A stretch of DNA of 64,000 nucleotides from Cryptomeria japonica (Eukaryota > Streptophyta > Pinopsida > Cupressales > Cupressaceae), in NCBI RefSeq assembly GCF_030272615.1, contig NC_081407.1, positions 149,297,744 to 149,361,743 of the forward strand, read 5' to 3'. Position 1 is the first letter of the stretch. Every line of letters begins with the position of its first letter. A program made the translations under genes and the position numbers. A model generated the notes under the pieces. The model did not search any database, was not told where the DNA came from, and saw only the letters and a program-made list of their open reading frames with translations. Of the stretch, positions 21,648 through 31,400 are shown piece by piece.

Positions 21648-22296
21648 GACCTTATTATTTTTGGTCGAGGGTTTGTATATATATGTGTAAGATCTCATTG
21701 TAGATCATGATGAATGGAATAAAAAGATGTATAGGAGTGAAAAATGTAATAATCATCCATGTAGAGGATTTGGTTGATCATTGTTGATTGAGATGGGTTT
21801 ATGCAAGAGGATTAAGTCCTATGGTATTGAGCTTAACCGGAACTGTATTCAGGTATAGGAGATTCTATCATTGCACTTCATTCTTCCTTTCAGATTGTAG
21901 TCTAGATTTTTATGTAATGAGTAAGACTCCTTTTGTAATGAGTAGTGTGCTCTAGGCTATTGGCCTTCCTGCAAGTGTAGGCCCCTCAATTTATGATCAC
22001 ATACATATTGCAGAAGTATTACCTGACTATGGGTAGGCTTCCCACTATGGTTTTTCCCTTTACCTGGTTTTCCATGTACAAATCTTGGTGTCATGTGGAT
22101 GGTATTTATTCTCCTAGTGTTTCTTGTGCTTAATTGGTATATTTTCTATATTGGTAATTGGTTTATGCATTCCAGTATTGATCTTATGTGTTCCGATATC
22201 AAAGTTTTAATTGCTTAAGGTTCCGATAATCTGATGACAACTGATTCACTCCCCCCCCCCTCTTATTTGTCTTCCAGTTATTTGAATTGTCTAACA
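21648..22296 (+). repeat. 5' LTR of Copia-3, 3' part
   Basis: Matches 47903-48396 of the 3' LTR: both read TTTTTGGTCGAGGGTTTGTATAT, and both continue through CTTGTGCTTAATT. It ends CTAACA at 22296. The first part of the LTR is cut off by the minus-strand gag-only element. Confidence 0.8.
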
Positions 22297-22310
22297 ATTG
22301 GTATCAAAAC
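22297..22310 (+). promoter_or_regulatory. Decayed primer binding site of Copia-3
   Basis: ATTGGTATCAAAAC follows the LTR. Compared with TGGTATCAGAGC it carries G-to-A type changes. Confidence 0.75.
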
Positions 22311-22353
22311 TTTGGTCATCTCTCTAGAAGCTTAACCACTTGAGGAATATCCT

Positions 22354-23515
22354 ATGGCAACTAACACTTTGAGTTCATCTACTGCTATATTTCAAAGAGA
22401 AATTCCTAGGCTTGATGGAACAAATTACAGAGTATGGAAGATTCAGATGGAGACTCATCTGAGATGTCTTGGTAAGGAAATTTGGGAAATCACAGAGAAT
22501 GAAGTAACTCCTTTTAATCCGGCATCGAGCAATCCTCCTCCAACAAACCCAGATAAGGAGCTTGAGAATGATTGTAGAGCTAGAGAAGCCCTCTTGTGTG
22601 CACTTTTTGATCAACAAATAATGGGATTAACTAACAAATCATTAACAAAGGCTATATGAGACAAGTTAGAGACTCTTAATGAAGATGACCTTACTGTTAA
22701 GATTTCTAAACTTGATGGTTACTGGGTGAGATGAAAATTTGAAGATGGAAAAAGATGAAAGGATTACTGCATTCATGGAAAGGGTGAATGAAATTGTCAT
22801 GAGAATTCAATGTTGTGGTGGATCTCTGAGTGAAGATGAAATAGTTTCTAAAGTTTTGAGAGCTTTACCACCAGCTTATAAGATGAAGGCTACTACAATT
22901 AATGAATTGAGAACAATGGCTAATAATTTTGTCAATAGGGATACCTTGGTTGGGAAATTATCTACTTTTGAGCTTGAAGAATTTTGACCTTCTAGAGCTA
23001 TGAAGTCTGAACCTGCTTTTCATGCATTTACATCATCAACCAGCAAACAATATTGGAAAGCTTTGTATGAAAAGGAATTGGATGATATGAAGAGAGAAGA
23101 TGAAGAATTTGAGAAAATTGAGGCCCTATTTGCTAGAAGAATACCTAACGGACCGGTAGGAAGTAAGTATGAAGGAAAAACACCTTTTAAAGGTTTTGCA
23201 TGTAATAAGATAGGTCATTTTCCATCTAGATGTCCTAAAAGGAATTCAAGATTTGAAGAAAGAGCTAGAAGATATTTTAATCCTAACCCTGGATATCAGA
23301 ATAAGCATAAGTACAGGAAAAACAGAGATAAATCATGTTACTTTGTGGATGAAGAAGGTGTGACTGATTCTGATGATGAACTAGCACAAGACTCTTCTAG
23401 TGGTTCTGGTAATGGAAATGAATGGGTGTTCATGGCTATCAAGGAAGATCTGGCACTGGAAGAGAATGTACCTGAAGGGAAGGCCCTTACTACTAAAATT
23501 GAAGATAAGGATGAA
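22354..23515 (+). pseudogene. Copia-3 gag
   Basis: ATG at 22354. The N-terminus IPRLDGTNYRVWKIQMETHL is typical of copia gag. After a stop at 22657-22659 (TGA, Trp expected) and a frame change near 22735, the conserved central part follows (ERITAFMERVNEIVMRI; KVLRALPPAYKMKATTINEL). The zinc knuckle near 23195-23240 reads GFACNKIGHFPSRC, with Gly for the first Cys. Another stop is at 22986. The product would coat element RNA; this copy is inactive. Confidence 0.8.
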
Positions 23516-24290
23516 TAGGCAATTGATAGTGGATGTTCACATCATATGACTGGAGATAAAAGAAAGTTTCTATCTTTGCAAGAATTTGATGTCTCTTTGG
23601 TTAGATTTGGAGATGACAAAGCATGCATGATCAAAGGAAAAGGAACTATATCATTAGATGGTAAGTGCAATACTGATAATGTTTATTGTGCTGAAGGTTT
23701 AACACATAATCTTTTGAGTGTAGGACAATTGGTGGATAAGGGATTTCAATTACAATTCAAGGATGGAAAAGGCAAAATCATTAATAGATCTGGATTGTAG
23801 ATTGAAACTAGTACTTAGACAAAAGGTAATATATTTCATTTGAATTCTAGTGATAAGATATGTTTGATTTCACAAATTGATGAGAGTTGGCTTTGGCATA
23901 AAAGGCTATGTCATGTGAATTTTGATTGCATGGTAAAGATCAGTTCAACTAAGGCAGTTAGAGATTTACCTAAGATTGTGAAGCCGTATAATCCAGTATG
24001 TAAGGAATGTCAAATGGGAAAATAGGTCAGAACCTCTTTTAAGAGTATACAAGACAAATCTATTGATGTTATTGTTCTTATTCATACTGATTTGTGTGGC
24101 CTTGCTAAAATCAAAAGTTTTCAAGGTGATAGATATTTTAAGCTAATCATTGATGATTATTCTAGAATGATGTGGGTTACTTTTCTAAGGGAGAAATCTG
24201 AGGCTTTTGAAAAGTTTAAAATCTTTAAAGCTAAAGTTGAAACTGAGACAGGGTTGAAGATGATTCAATTATTTTTTATTTTGCTTTGAT
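23516..24290 (+). pseudogene. Copia-3 pol, truncated within integrase
   Basis: Starts with protease (AIDSGCSHHMTGD) just after a TAG at 23516 where Trp is expected, then pre-integrase (WHKRLCHVNFD, CKECQMGK) and the first part of the integrase core (HTDLCG, IIDDYSRMMWVTFL). Homology stops after ETETGLK near 24258, before the second catalytic Asp. The sequence then goes within 50 bp to a 3'-end type tract (AAAGGGGGAG at 24320). So RT, RNase H and half of integrase are deleted. Stops at 23798, 23816 and 24023 lie in the remaining part. Confidence 0.8.
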
Positions 24291-24477
24291 ATTTTTATTA
24301 GATTTCTAGCATTGATGTCAAAGGGGGAGAGATATTCATGTGAAAAATTAAGGAGATATATACATTAGGGGGAGAAATGTGTAGAAATTAACCATGATAT
24401 CATCTACATGGAGAGTATGTATCAGAACTTCATTGCTATATTCTTGTCTAGGAGATTTGTTTGGCTTTTCTTGGCAC
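24291..24477 (+). other. Copia-3 residual 3' tail
   Basis: Contains two purine tracts (AAAGGGGGAGAG at 24320 and TTAGGGGGAGAAAT at 24366) typical of the pol-LTR interval of this family, and no ORF. The copia sequence resumes at 47283 after the gypsy-type insertion. Confidence 0.6.
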
Positions 24478-25715
24478 TATAGTGTCATAAAATTTTGACC
24501 CTAGCAATTTACAACTACATTAGGGTCCTCATGCATGTGAACTTGAATCCTCTAGCCTGATTGGAGACCAGAGAGTGCCCGACTTGCAAAAACAACTTCT
24601 TCCTTGGCCTCCACATCACTTTGTCTACACTTTACCTTGGAGAAAGGGGTAGGACAGGGGCATGGTGCCCCTATCCCCCCTTGGATAGGGTTGTGGCACC
24701 CTTGTCCTCCTAGGACAGGGGTGTGGCGCCCTTGTCCCTGCCCTATTTGGGGCAAGACCTTTCTAGAGCATGCATTATGGGTTGTGCAATGAGCGGGAAA
24801 TCTCCCCGATGTTGGCCCGTGACGAAATTCAAATCACATGTATTTAAGGGGGCATGTGCTCTCTCATTTGCATAAGTTGGATAAGTGGAATTTTGATAGG
24901 GTCATGTTGCATAAGCGATGAAGCATTCAAGAGAATTCAAGCATTCTTTTCTAGAATTGAGCATTCTCAAGTCTCCCTCCAAGGCTAGGTGTTGCATTCA
25001 AGTCAAGGACTCAACCATTGACTAGGAGATTGATTTCAACATACAATTCCACACAAGCATTTCTATCAACATTGCTACTACAACCTCCCTTGAGGTGATT
25101 TACAATCCAAAATTTCATTTACATCTACTTGCAAGTACTTTCTTTCATTACTTGGTTAATTCCAAAACCGAGGTTTGACCTAAAGACAAACCCCCAATCC
25201 CAACACATTTTCCTCTTTTTTGTGTGTGTAGGTTGTAGGTGCGCAACTATACTTTCGGATTCAGGCTTCATTTGTAGAGGTGGAAATACCCTTTTCATTT
25301 CAAGGGTTTTTCAGAGGACCGTGTACATTCCCGCCATGGTCTGGACAACTTTTTGTCAAATTTGTAGGATGACTTCATCTCAACATTTTATTGCCAAATC
25401 CAGGTGTACAACTTCATCCCATATTCATAACTCAATTTATGATCGATTCTTTGTCACTTTTGTACTACATAATTCAATCAATTTCCTTTCCAAATCAAAC
25501 AAAGGAAGAAGGGATCATCCTAACATTCTTAATTCATTCGAAATTCAATCTATTATCTTTGTGTGGAGATTGAATCTAGTGAATTACCCCTTATCTTCCT
25601 AATGTAATGGTGAAAAGTGCTTGAAGGATAATCAATAGTGAAACTCTCATCTCTCTTTGAGGGAAAGGGTTAGTTTTCCTCTTGATCTATCACTAATCAT
25701 TTTCCCACCATTACA
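24478..25715 (+). repeat. 5' LTR of the gag-protease element
   Basis: Starts TATAGTGTCATAAAA where the 3' copy has TGTAGTGTCATAAAA, and ends CACCATTACA. It includes a GC-rich block (24650-24755) of repeated GGACAGGGG(C/T) units with palindromic GGGGCATGGTGCCCC, conserved in the other LTR (46205-46300). Confidence 0.85.
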
Positions 25716-27320
25716 TTTTGGTGAACTCGATGTCTTACTTGCTTTCCTTGAAACAAAATTACATATTTTTCATTTACAAGTTTCAACTTTTTGCAAAATT
25801 AGTGGTTAATTAATTCAAAAACCCTAGTTTTTAAATTTAAAATTAAACTTGTGATTTGTAAAAATTGCTTGTGGTTATCTTAGATCTGAAAAATTGCTTT
25901 GTTTGTCAAATTCAATTTCCTCATTGTCTTGTTCAATTTGCAATTAAAATTTACAAAATTAAGAGGTTACTTGTTAAAACCCTAATTTTCAAAAATCATC
26001 TTAAACTTGTGCAAGAATTGGATTTCCATTTTACTTTCAAGATTTCTGATTGTTCTCAGATTTATCTTCAATTCTACAATTCAAATTTTCAATTTCCCCT
26101 CTTTTTCCCAAAATTCAAATTTCAAAATTAAGTAGTTAGGTCATCAAACCCTAATTTTTAAAATTAATTGGATTTTGTGTGGATTTCAAATCAATTTCAT
26201 CTACATTCATATTTTTAGACATTTTCCAAAGTGTCCCTATCCATTAGGTTTGACCCTTTTCAAAATTACAATTCAATTCCTCTTTTTCTTCAAAACCCTA
26301 ATAAGGTCCTATTTTCACCTTTGTGCCTTCATTTCGCCCATCTAGAGATCGTAAAATTTGCCATTTTTTTGAGGTTATCTTTAAAATCATCATAATATCC
26401 ATCCTTGAAATTTTTTGAAAAAAGTTGGTTGGACCATGTGCATTCCCATCACGACGCTCGATTTTTTTCCTGAAATTTTGGGAAAGTGTTATGATTGTAT
26501 TTAATAGCCTAAATCTAGAAGATTGACTTATTTTATCAATTTTTAAACCCTCTAGAATCAGAAATACCTTCAAAATTCAATATTTCAACTTTCAAGAAAA
26601 AAATTTAAATTAAGAGGTTAATTATTGTCTGCCCTAATTTTAAAAATTCTAATTTTAAAATTAAGTGGTATTTCCTTCGCCCTAATTTTAAAATTCCAAT
26701 TTCCTTTCTTTTTTGGAAATTGTGTCATCCTCTTCCCCCAACAAAGTTCAAATTATGTAATCATTATTTTCTTAAAATTTGCATTACTCAATTTTTGCAA
26801 GCTTTGTCCTACAATTCAAAATTTAAAATTTTCCCTCTAGTGCATGAGTTTTACCACTATTAGTCCTACCTATCCTATCCTTGTTAGATGAAGCATTAGA
26901 ATTTAGGCTTCCCAAGGTTTAATTACCGAGGAGATGGAGCCTAATTTGGGTGACTTCTTTAATGAGGATCATGCTAATTCTTCCCATCCTAATCATGCAC
27001 TAGTACATTTGGGTCAAGATTTCGACAGCCAATCATCGGAATTCTGACCACATTTCATCGCACTACTGACAAAAAATGCCATCAAAAACTTTGTGTCAGA
27101 AGTTCTGACTATCCTTGTGGTCATCGCAATTCTGACATCACCTCCAACCTTTCCAACGACCACCATGGATGCTCATTCTGCAAAAGAATACCTTCGCCAT
27201 CTTGCGCTGTGATTGGAATTCTGACTCCAAAGTATAAAATTCTGATAGAGGAGTGTCATCGGATGCACAAAATCCTTGTTGGGCATTTCATTAGTTGTCA
27301 TCGGAATTCCGATGGTGAGA
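25716..27320 (+). other. Leader of the gag-protease element, first part
   Basis: No coding sequence recognised. It begins TTTTGGTGAACTCGATG, which should contain a tRNA primer site, but I cannot name the tRNA. It is AT-rich with repeated CCCTAATTTT/AAAATTAAG phrases. Between 27030 and 27315 a motif like CATCGGAATTCTGAC recurs about six times and ends in a perfect 16-bp palindrome (27299-27314). The same motif type resumes at 41788-41870, showing that both pieces were once continuous. Confidence 0.6.
27299..27314. repeat. Perfect 16-bp palindrome at the insertion edge
   Basis: CATCGGAATTCCGATG equals its own reverse complement. It lies some 10 bp left of the start of the DRM inverted repeat. 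Confidence 0.9.
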
Positions 27321-27323
27321 GAT

Positions 27324-28427
27324 GATGTGGGTCAAACGACTTTGCCATCGGTGCATGAAAGCATTGAATTAGTTCTAATTTTTAAAATTGCATTAAATAT
27401 TTTAATTTATTTGATTCAGTGTTATTTGCAAAAAATGATTATCAATGATGTTTCCTTTCTCCAAGAATTGTCTAGGACCTTTCCGTCAGATAATATGTAA
27501 CATTGAATGACTAAATTTTTTCTTTACAATTGCTTATTTAATTTAATTATTATCTGAGCATGAATTAAAATTTATATCTATACGGAAGCAGAACATACAA
27601 GTTGAAGAGTCTCTTGCAAGCAAATTTCCTAAAAGAAAGCAATCAGGCATTATCTTGAATGACATGGAAACAAGCTCATCAGCTGCCTAGAAGAGAGCAA
27701 TTGGAGAATGGTAGAGGAAAGTGTTTAAGGGTGATAAATAGATAGATAGTATTTAATACAAACAAACAATGTCTGGAGTGTCTGATGTGATGTCTCTAAT
27801 TTATGTCCAGAGGGACTAACTAGTTTTGGAGTTCCTACGAAACCTATTGGGCCACGCTTGGAGGAAATCAATGTGTTCATGCAAGGAGCACCTTTTTTCT
27901 ATTATGAGAATGATACTTTTACACCAAGGGATATTTGGAAGTCAATATCCAAAAATTTCTGTAGTGTGGAACAAGAGTTGGCGGACTCAAAGTATAATTG
28001 TCAGCTTTCAGAAGACCAAGAGGTTATGTACACAATCTCCCAATAGAAGAGAAATTTCAAGAATTACCTCTCCCCCCCATGACTGTTCAGGAAGCACTTC
28101 CTCAAACAAAGGACTATTGGCCTCCATGGGATCAAAGAAAAAAATTAAAGCATAGACTCTAGATGATGTGGTGGTGTCCTTCTTGAAGAACTCTACACTA
28201 TAATTGAAAATTCACGAGGGAAACTGTAAGATAGTGAAGAGAAATACAATCTTGAAAAGTGGGAAGAATGGATCTTGGTTTGGGTGGGGCCGAGTCAGGT
28301 GGCTCCTCTAGAGGTTGACGAGATAGAAATCATATTAGGATTTGAAAAAGATCACACTCATGGAACTTCCTATGTGAGTGATCGATTGTGGTGTTTGGGT
28401 AATGCATTCCAAATAGATACAATTGCA
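27324..28427 (+). repeat. Left arm of giant inverted repeat
   Basis: About 1.1 kb that matches the reverse complement of 28452-29560 from GTGGGTC at the outer end to AGATACAATTGCA at the inner end. I compared several hundred bases by eye and saw roughly 5-7% differences and few indels. The loop is only about 24 nt. Confidence 0.9.
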
Positions 28428-28440
28428 TTCCAAATGGGTA
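27590..28440 (+). pseudogene. DRM-type DNA methyltransferase fragment (left arm)
   Basis: Shows the conserved middle of plant DOMAINS REARRANGED METHYLTRANSFERASE proteins. GAPFFYYEN near 27886 is followed by DIWKSISKNF and DSKYNC. After a one-base frame change near 28000 come RGYVHNLPIEEKF, TVQEALPQTK and WPPWDQRKKL. A second block has LVWVGPSQVAPLEVDE near 28276 and LGFEKDHTHG, then LGNAFQIDTIAF (motif X) near 28396. It stops before motif I (FSGIGG) and motif IV, so it lacks the catalytic Cys. Acceptor-like sites (TTATGTCCAG at 27811; CGGAAGCAG near 27590) suggest a captured genomic piece with intron remains. Frameshifts and stops prevent translation. DRM enzymes carry out RNA-directed de novo methylation. 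Confidence 0.78.
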
Positions 28441-28451
28441 ATGTCTTAATG
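28428..28451. other. Loop between the inverted-repeat arms
   Basis: About 24 bp (TTCCAAATGGGTAATGTCTT and a few more) separate the arms. It partly repeats the neighbouring GCATTCCAAAT. So short a loop favours intramolecular folding of a transcript. Confidence 0.85.
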
Positions 28452-29290
28452 GCTTGCAACTGTATCTATTTGGAATGCATTACCCAAACACCACAATCGA
28501 TCACTCACACATGAAGTTCCACGAGTGTGATCTTTTTCAAATCCTAATATGATTTCTATCTCGTCAACCTCTAGAGGAGCCACCTGACTTGGCCCCACCC
28601 AAACCAAGATCCATTCTTCCCACTTTTCAAGATTGTATTTCTCTTCACTATCTTGCAGTTTCCCTCGTGAATTTTCAATTATAGTGTAGATTTCTTCACG
28701 AAGGACACCACCACATCATCTAGAGTCTATGCTTTAATTTTTTTCTTTGATCCCATGGAGGCCAATAGTCCTCTGTTTGAGGAAGTGTTTCCTGAATAGT
28801 CATGGGGAGAAGAGGCAATTCTTGAAATCGTTCTTCTATTGGGAGATTGTGTACATAACCTCTTGGTCTTCTGAAAGCTGACAATTATACTTCGAGTCTA
28901 CCAACTCTTGTTCCACACTATAGAAATTTTTTGATATTGACTTCCAAATATCCCTTGGTGTAAAAGTATCATTCTCATAATAGAAAAAAGGTGCTCCTTG
29001 CATGAACACATTGATTTCCTCCAAGCGTGGCTCAATAGGTTTCGCAGGAACTCCAAAACCAATTAGACCCTCTGGACATAAATTAGAGACATCACATCAG
29101 ACATTCCAGACATTATTTGTTTGTATTGCATACTATCTATCTATTTATCACCCTTAAACACTTTCCTCTGCCATTCTCCAATTGCTCTCTTCTAGGTAGC
29201 TGATGAGCTTGTTTCCATGTCATTCAAGATAATGCCTGCTTGCTTTCTTTTAGGAAATTTGCTTGCACATGACTCTTCAACTTGCATGTT
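28445..29290 (-). pseudogene. DRM-type DNA methyltransferase fragment (right arm)
   Basis: The same DRM piece as in the left arm, read on the minus strand: GAPFFYYEN near 28986, DSKYNC near 28888, and the LVWVG...VAPLEVDE block near 28600-28565. It shares the frame change near the RGYVHN region with the left arm, so the damage predates the duplication. Private differences include LVDSKYN against LADSKYN and NFYSVEQ against NFCSVEQ. It is not translatable over its length. Confidence 0.78.
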
Positions 29291-29560
29291 CTGCTTCCGT
29301 ACAGATATAAATTTTAATTCACGCTCATATAATAATTAAATAAAATAAGCATTTGTAATGAAAAGATTTAGTCATTCGATGTTACATATTATCTGATGGA
29401 AAGATTCTAGACAATTCTTGGAGAAAGGAAACATCATTGAAAATCATTTTTTGCAAATAACACTAAATCAAATAAATTAAAAATATTTCATGTAATTTTT
29501 AAAAGTAGAACTCATTCAATGCTTTCATGCACCGACGACAAAGCCATCTGACCCACACCA
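28452..29560 (-). repeat. Right arm of giant inverted repeat
   Basis: Reverse complement of 27324-28427. The outer limit is near GACCCACACC at 29550-29559, after which similarity to the left flank is lost. Confidence 0.9.
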
Positions 29561-30050
29561 TTATGCATAATAGAACAAATCAATATAATAGGCTATTATA
29601 AAGAATATATACAAAAATATGAAATAACATTAAATTACCATTACAAACCCATAAACCATTAAATAGTGAAAATAGATATAAATTTGTAAATGTCTCCCTA
29701 TAAACACCACAACCATAACCAAAACAAAAAAAATTCTTACCCGCAAAAACTTAGCTGGTGAGTTGCAAGTCTACAACATCTCTCAGATGATCAAACCATT
29801 TCTTAATTTTGTTCTTCTGGTTAGTCAATGGATTTAGTTGCATGTTCAAGTTTTCTATTTGAAGCCTTCCATTTCCCTATATTTGAGACATAATAAAATT
29901 CTTGTGAGTAGGAAATTGATTCAGGAGTTACGTGTGAAGAATTTGGCAAAGTAAATGATGACAATCAAACTCAAATTTTATCTGTCTCGATTAAAGACTT
30001 TTATCCTGATGGCATTAAATTAAAGTTCTTTCTCTATTTTTTGGTGATCT
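29561..30050. other. AT-rich stretch, no gene seen
   Basis: Lies between the inverted repeat and the small foldback. No conserved protein reading on either strand. Probably flanking or intron-like sequence of the captured fragments. Confidence 0.4.
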
Positions 30051-30147
30051 CTGGAGCAGAGGTTGCTTTGCATCAACCTGGGATACATTTAACTTGTGTT
30101 GTATCTGCGGAAATATGTATCCTAGGATGATGCAATGCAACCTCTGC
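30050..30147. repeat. About 100-bp foldback with a near-perfect 38-bp stem
   Basis: GGAGCAGAGGTTGCTTTGCA pairs with TGCAATGCAACCTCTGCTCC, and the pairing continues through ATCAACCTGGGATACATTT against AAATATGTATCCTAGGATGA, with about five mismatches and a loop near 20 nt. Size and pairing resemble a young plant MIRNA precursor or a tiny MITE. No small RNA evidence is available. Confidence 0.6.
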
Positions 30148-30362
30148 TCCACCAATACCAAATAGAAGAGAAAGTAATTTAATTTAAAGCCATCACAATA
30201 AAATGCTTTCAAGACATATATTAGGTATAAAAGGAAGCCTACCCTGTCATTTGAAGGGGTTTACCTACAATCCAAGTGGTCTCTTAATTATAAAATCAAT
30301 TCAATTCCAAGTGAACATGCAATCAAGCATTCATCAAGAATTGAAGGAGAATTCAATTTAAT
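30135..30362. repeat. Direct repeat, copy 1
   Basis: CTCCACCAATACCAAATAGAAGAGAAAGTA..., ending GAAGGAGAATTCAA, recurs at 30516-30671 with about 70 bp missing. Both contain AAAATGCTTTCAAGACATAT and TTCAATTCCAAGTGAA. Confidence 0.8.
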
Positions 30363-30515
30363 AAAGATATCAACTTTTAAATTAAGAAATGGGTAGGAGA
30401 TTAAGAATACAAACCTTCCATATTGCACACTTTAAGGTATATTAAAATTAGTTTAAAGTGTATTCATTTAGGGAGCTTTCATAAAATATTCTCAACTTAC
30501 ATATCATAAAAGGAT

Positions 30516-30671
30516 CTGCTCCACCAATACCAGATAGAAGAGAAAGTACTTTAATTTAAAGCCATTGGGATAAAATGCTTTCAAGACATATAAAATCAAG
30601 TGATCTCTTACTTATAAAATCAATTCAATTCCAAGTGAATAGGCAATCAAGCATTGAAGGAGAATTCAAGT
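30516..30671. repeat. Direct repeat, copy 2
   Basis: Shortened copy of 30135-30362, beginning CTGCTCCACCAATACCAGAT. The 5' half of the foldback is not present here. Confidence 0.8.
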
Positions 30672-31049
30672 TGGTGTAGGTGAATTTGGAAGACAAAAGG
30701 ACTCAATGAAGCCATTAAAGACTTTTGAAGGTCTTAGGAGTGAAGAGCCAATCAATTATGATGTCTTAATGGGGCAGCCTTAAACAACACACACTAAGCT
30801 TTGACTTCTTAGGTGTGTTGTGGGCCCATTCCTTCCCTTGACATCCCTCTGTTAAAAAGACAATCACCATTAGCATTTGAATTCAGATAGTGTTCTCGCG
30901 TTTGACTGTATAGAACAAAGAAAATGGCATAAGAAACTTTCATCTACCTCACAACTGTCATAGAATACCTCCCCAAGGAGATATTCTCATGTCCTTTCCT
31001 GCTTTATGCTGTCGATGAAATACATAAGCGTCCTCACAATGTAGTCAAT

Positions 31050-31400
31050 GCAACGAATAGATTTCCATTTCGATCAGTTTTATTTGCCAACGTACTCTCT
31101 ACCTATGCCAAAATGGGAGCTTTGGAACAAAGTATGGGCTTCCATCAAAGCAGAAGGTAAGGGCAATTAATATCAGATGCTTATGGTTAGAAATGCTCTG
31201 TTTGACATGTTTGGAAAATGTGGAAGTATAGATTGCAGCATATGCACAAGATGTGTTTGAAATGGATGTAGAAACTTCCAACCAAATGTGATTAGTGAGT
31301 ATAGATGCTGTAGTGCAACTGCCCAGGTACACATGCATGCAAATTATGTAAGCTTAGATAAGGCACATGAACTATTTGACATAATGCCTCAAAGATCACC
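31050..31400 (+). pseudogene. Pentatricopeptide repeat (PPR) gene fragment
   Basis: Across changing frames the + strand reads pieces typical of PLS-class plant PPR proteins: YAKMGALEQSMGFHQS near 31104, LVRNALFDMFGKCGSID near 31183 and LDKAHELFDIMPQRSP near 31352. These are about two repeat units with several frameshifts and stops. PPR proteins bind organelle RNA for editing or processing. This is a small dead piece, and no start or organelle targeting peptide is visible. Confidence 0.75.

Noticed and set aside
24552-24792. ORFs on both strands in the GC-rich LTR block
   Set aside because: They come from low-complexity GC repeats, and the paired LTR at 46205 does not keep the frames.
27858-29024. 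Two opposite ORFs of 62 codons as functional small methyltransferase-like proteins
   Set aside because: They are the same DRM fragment in the two arms, cut by a frameshift and lacking the catalytic motifs I and IV.
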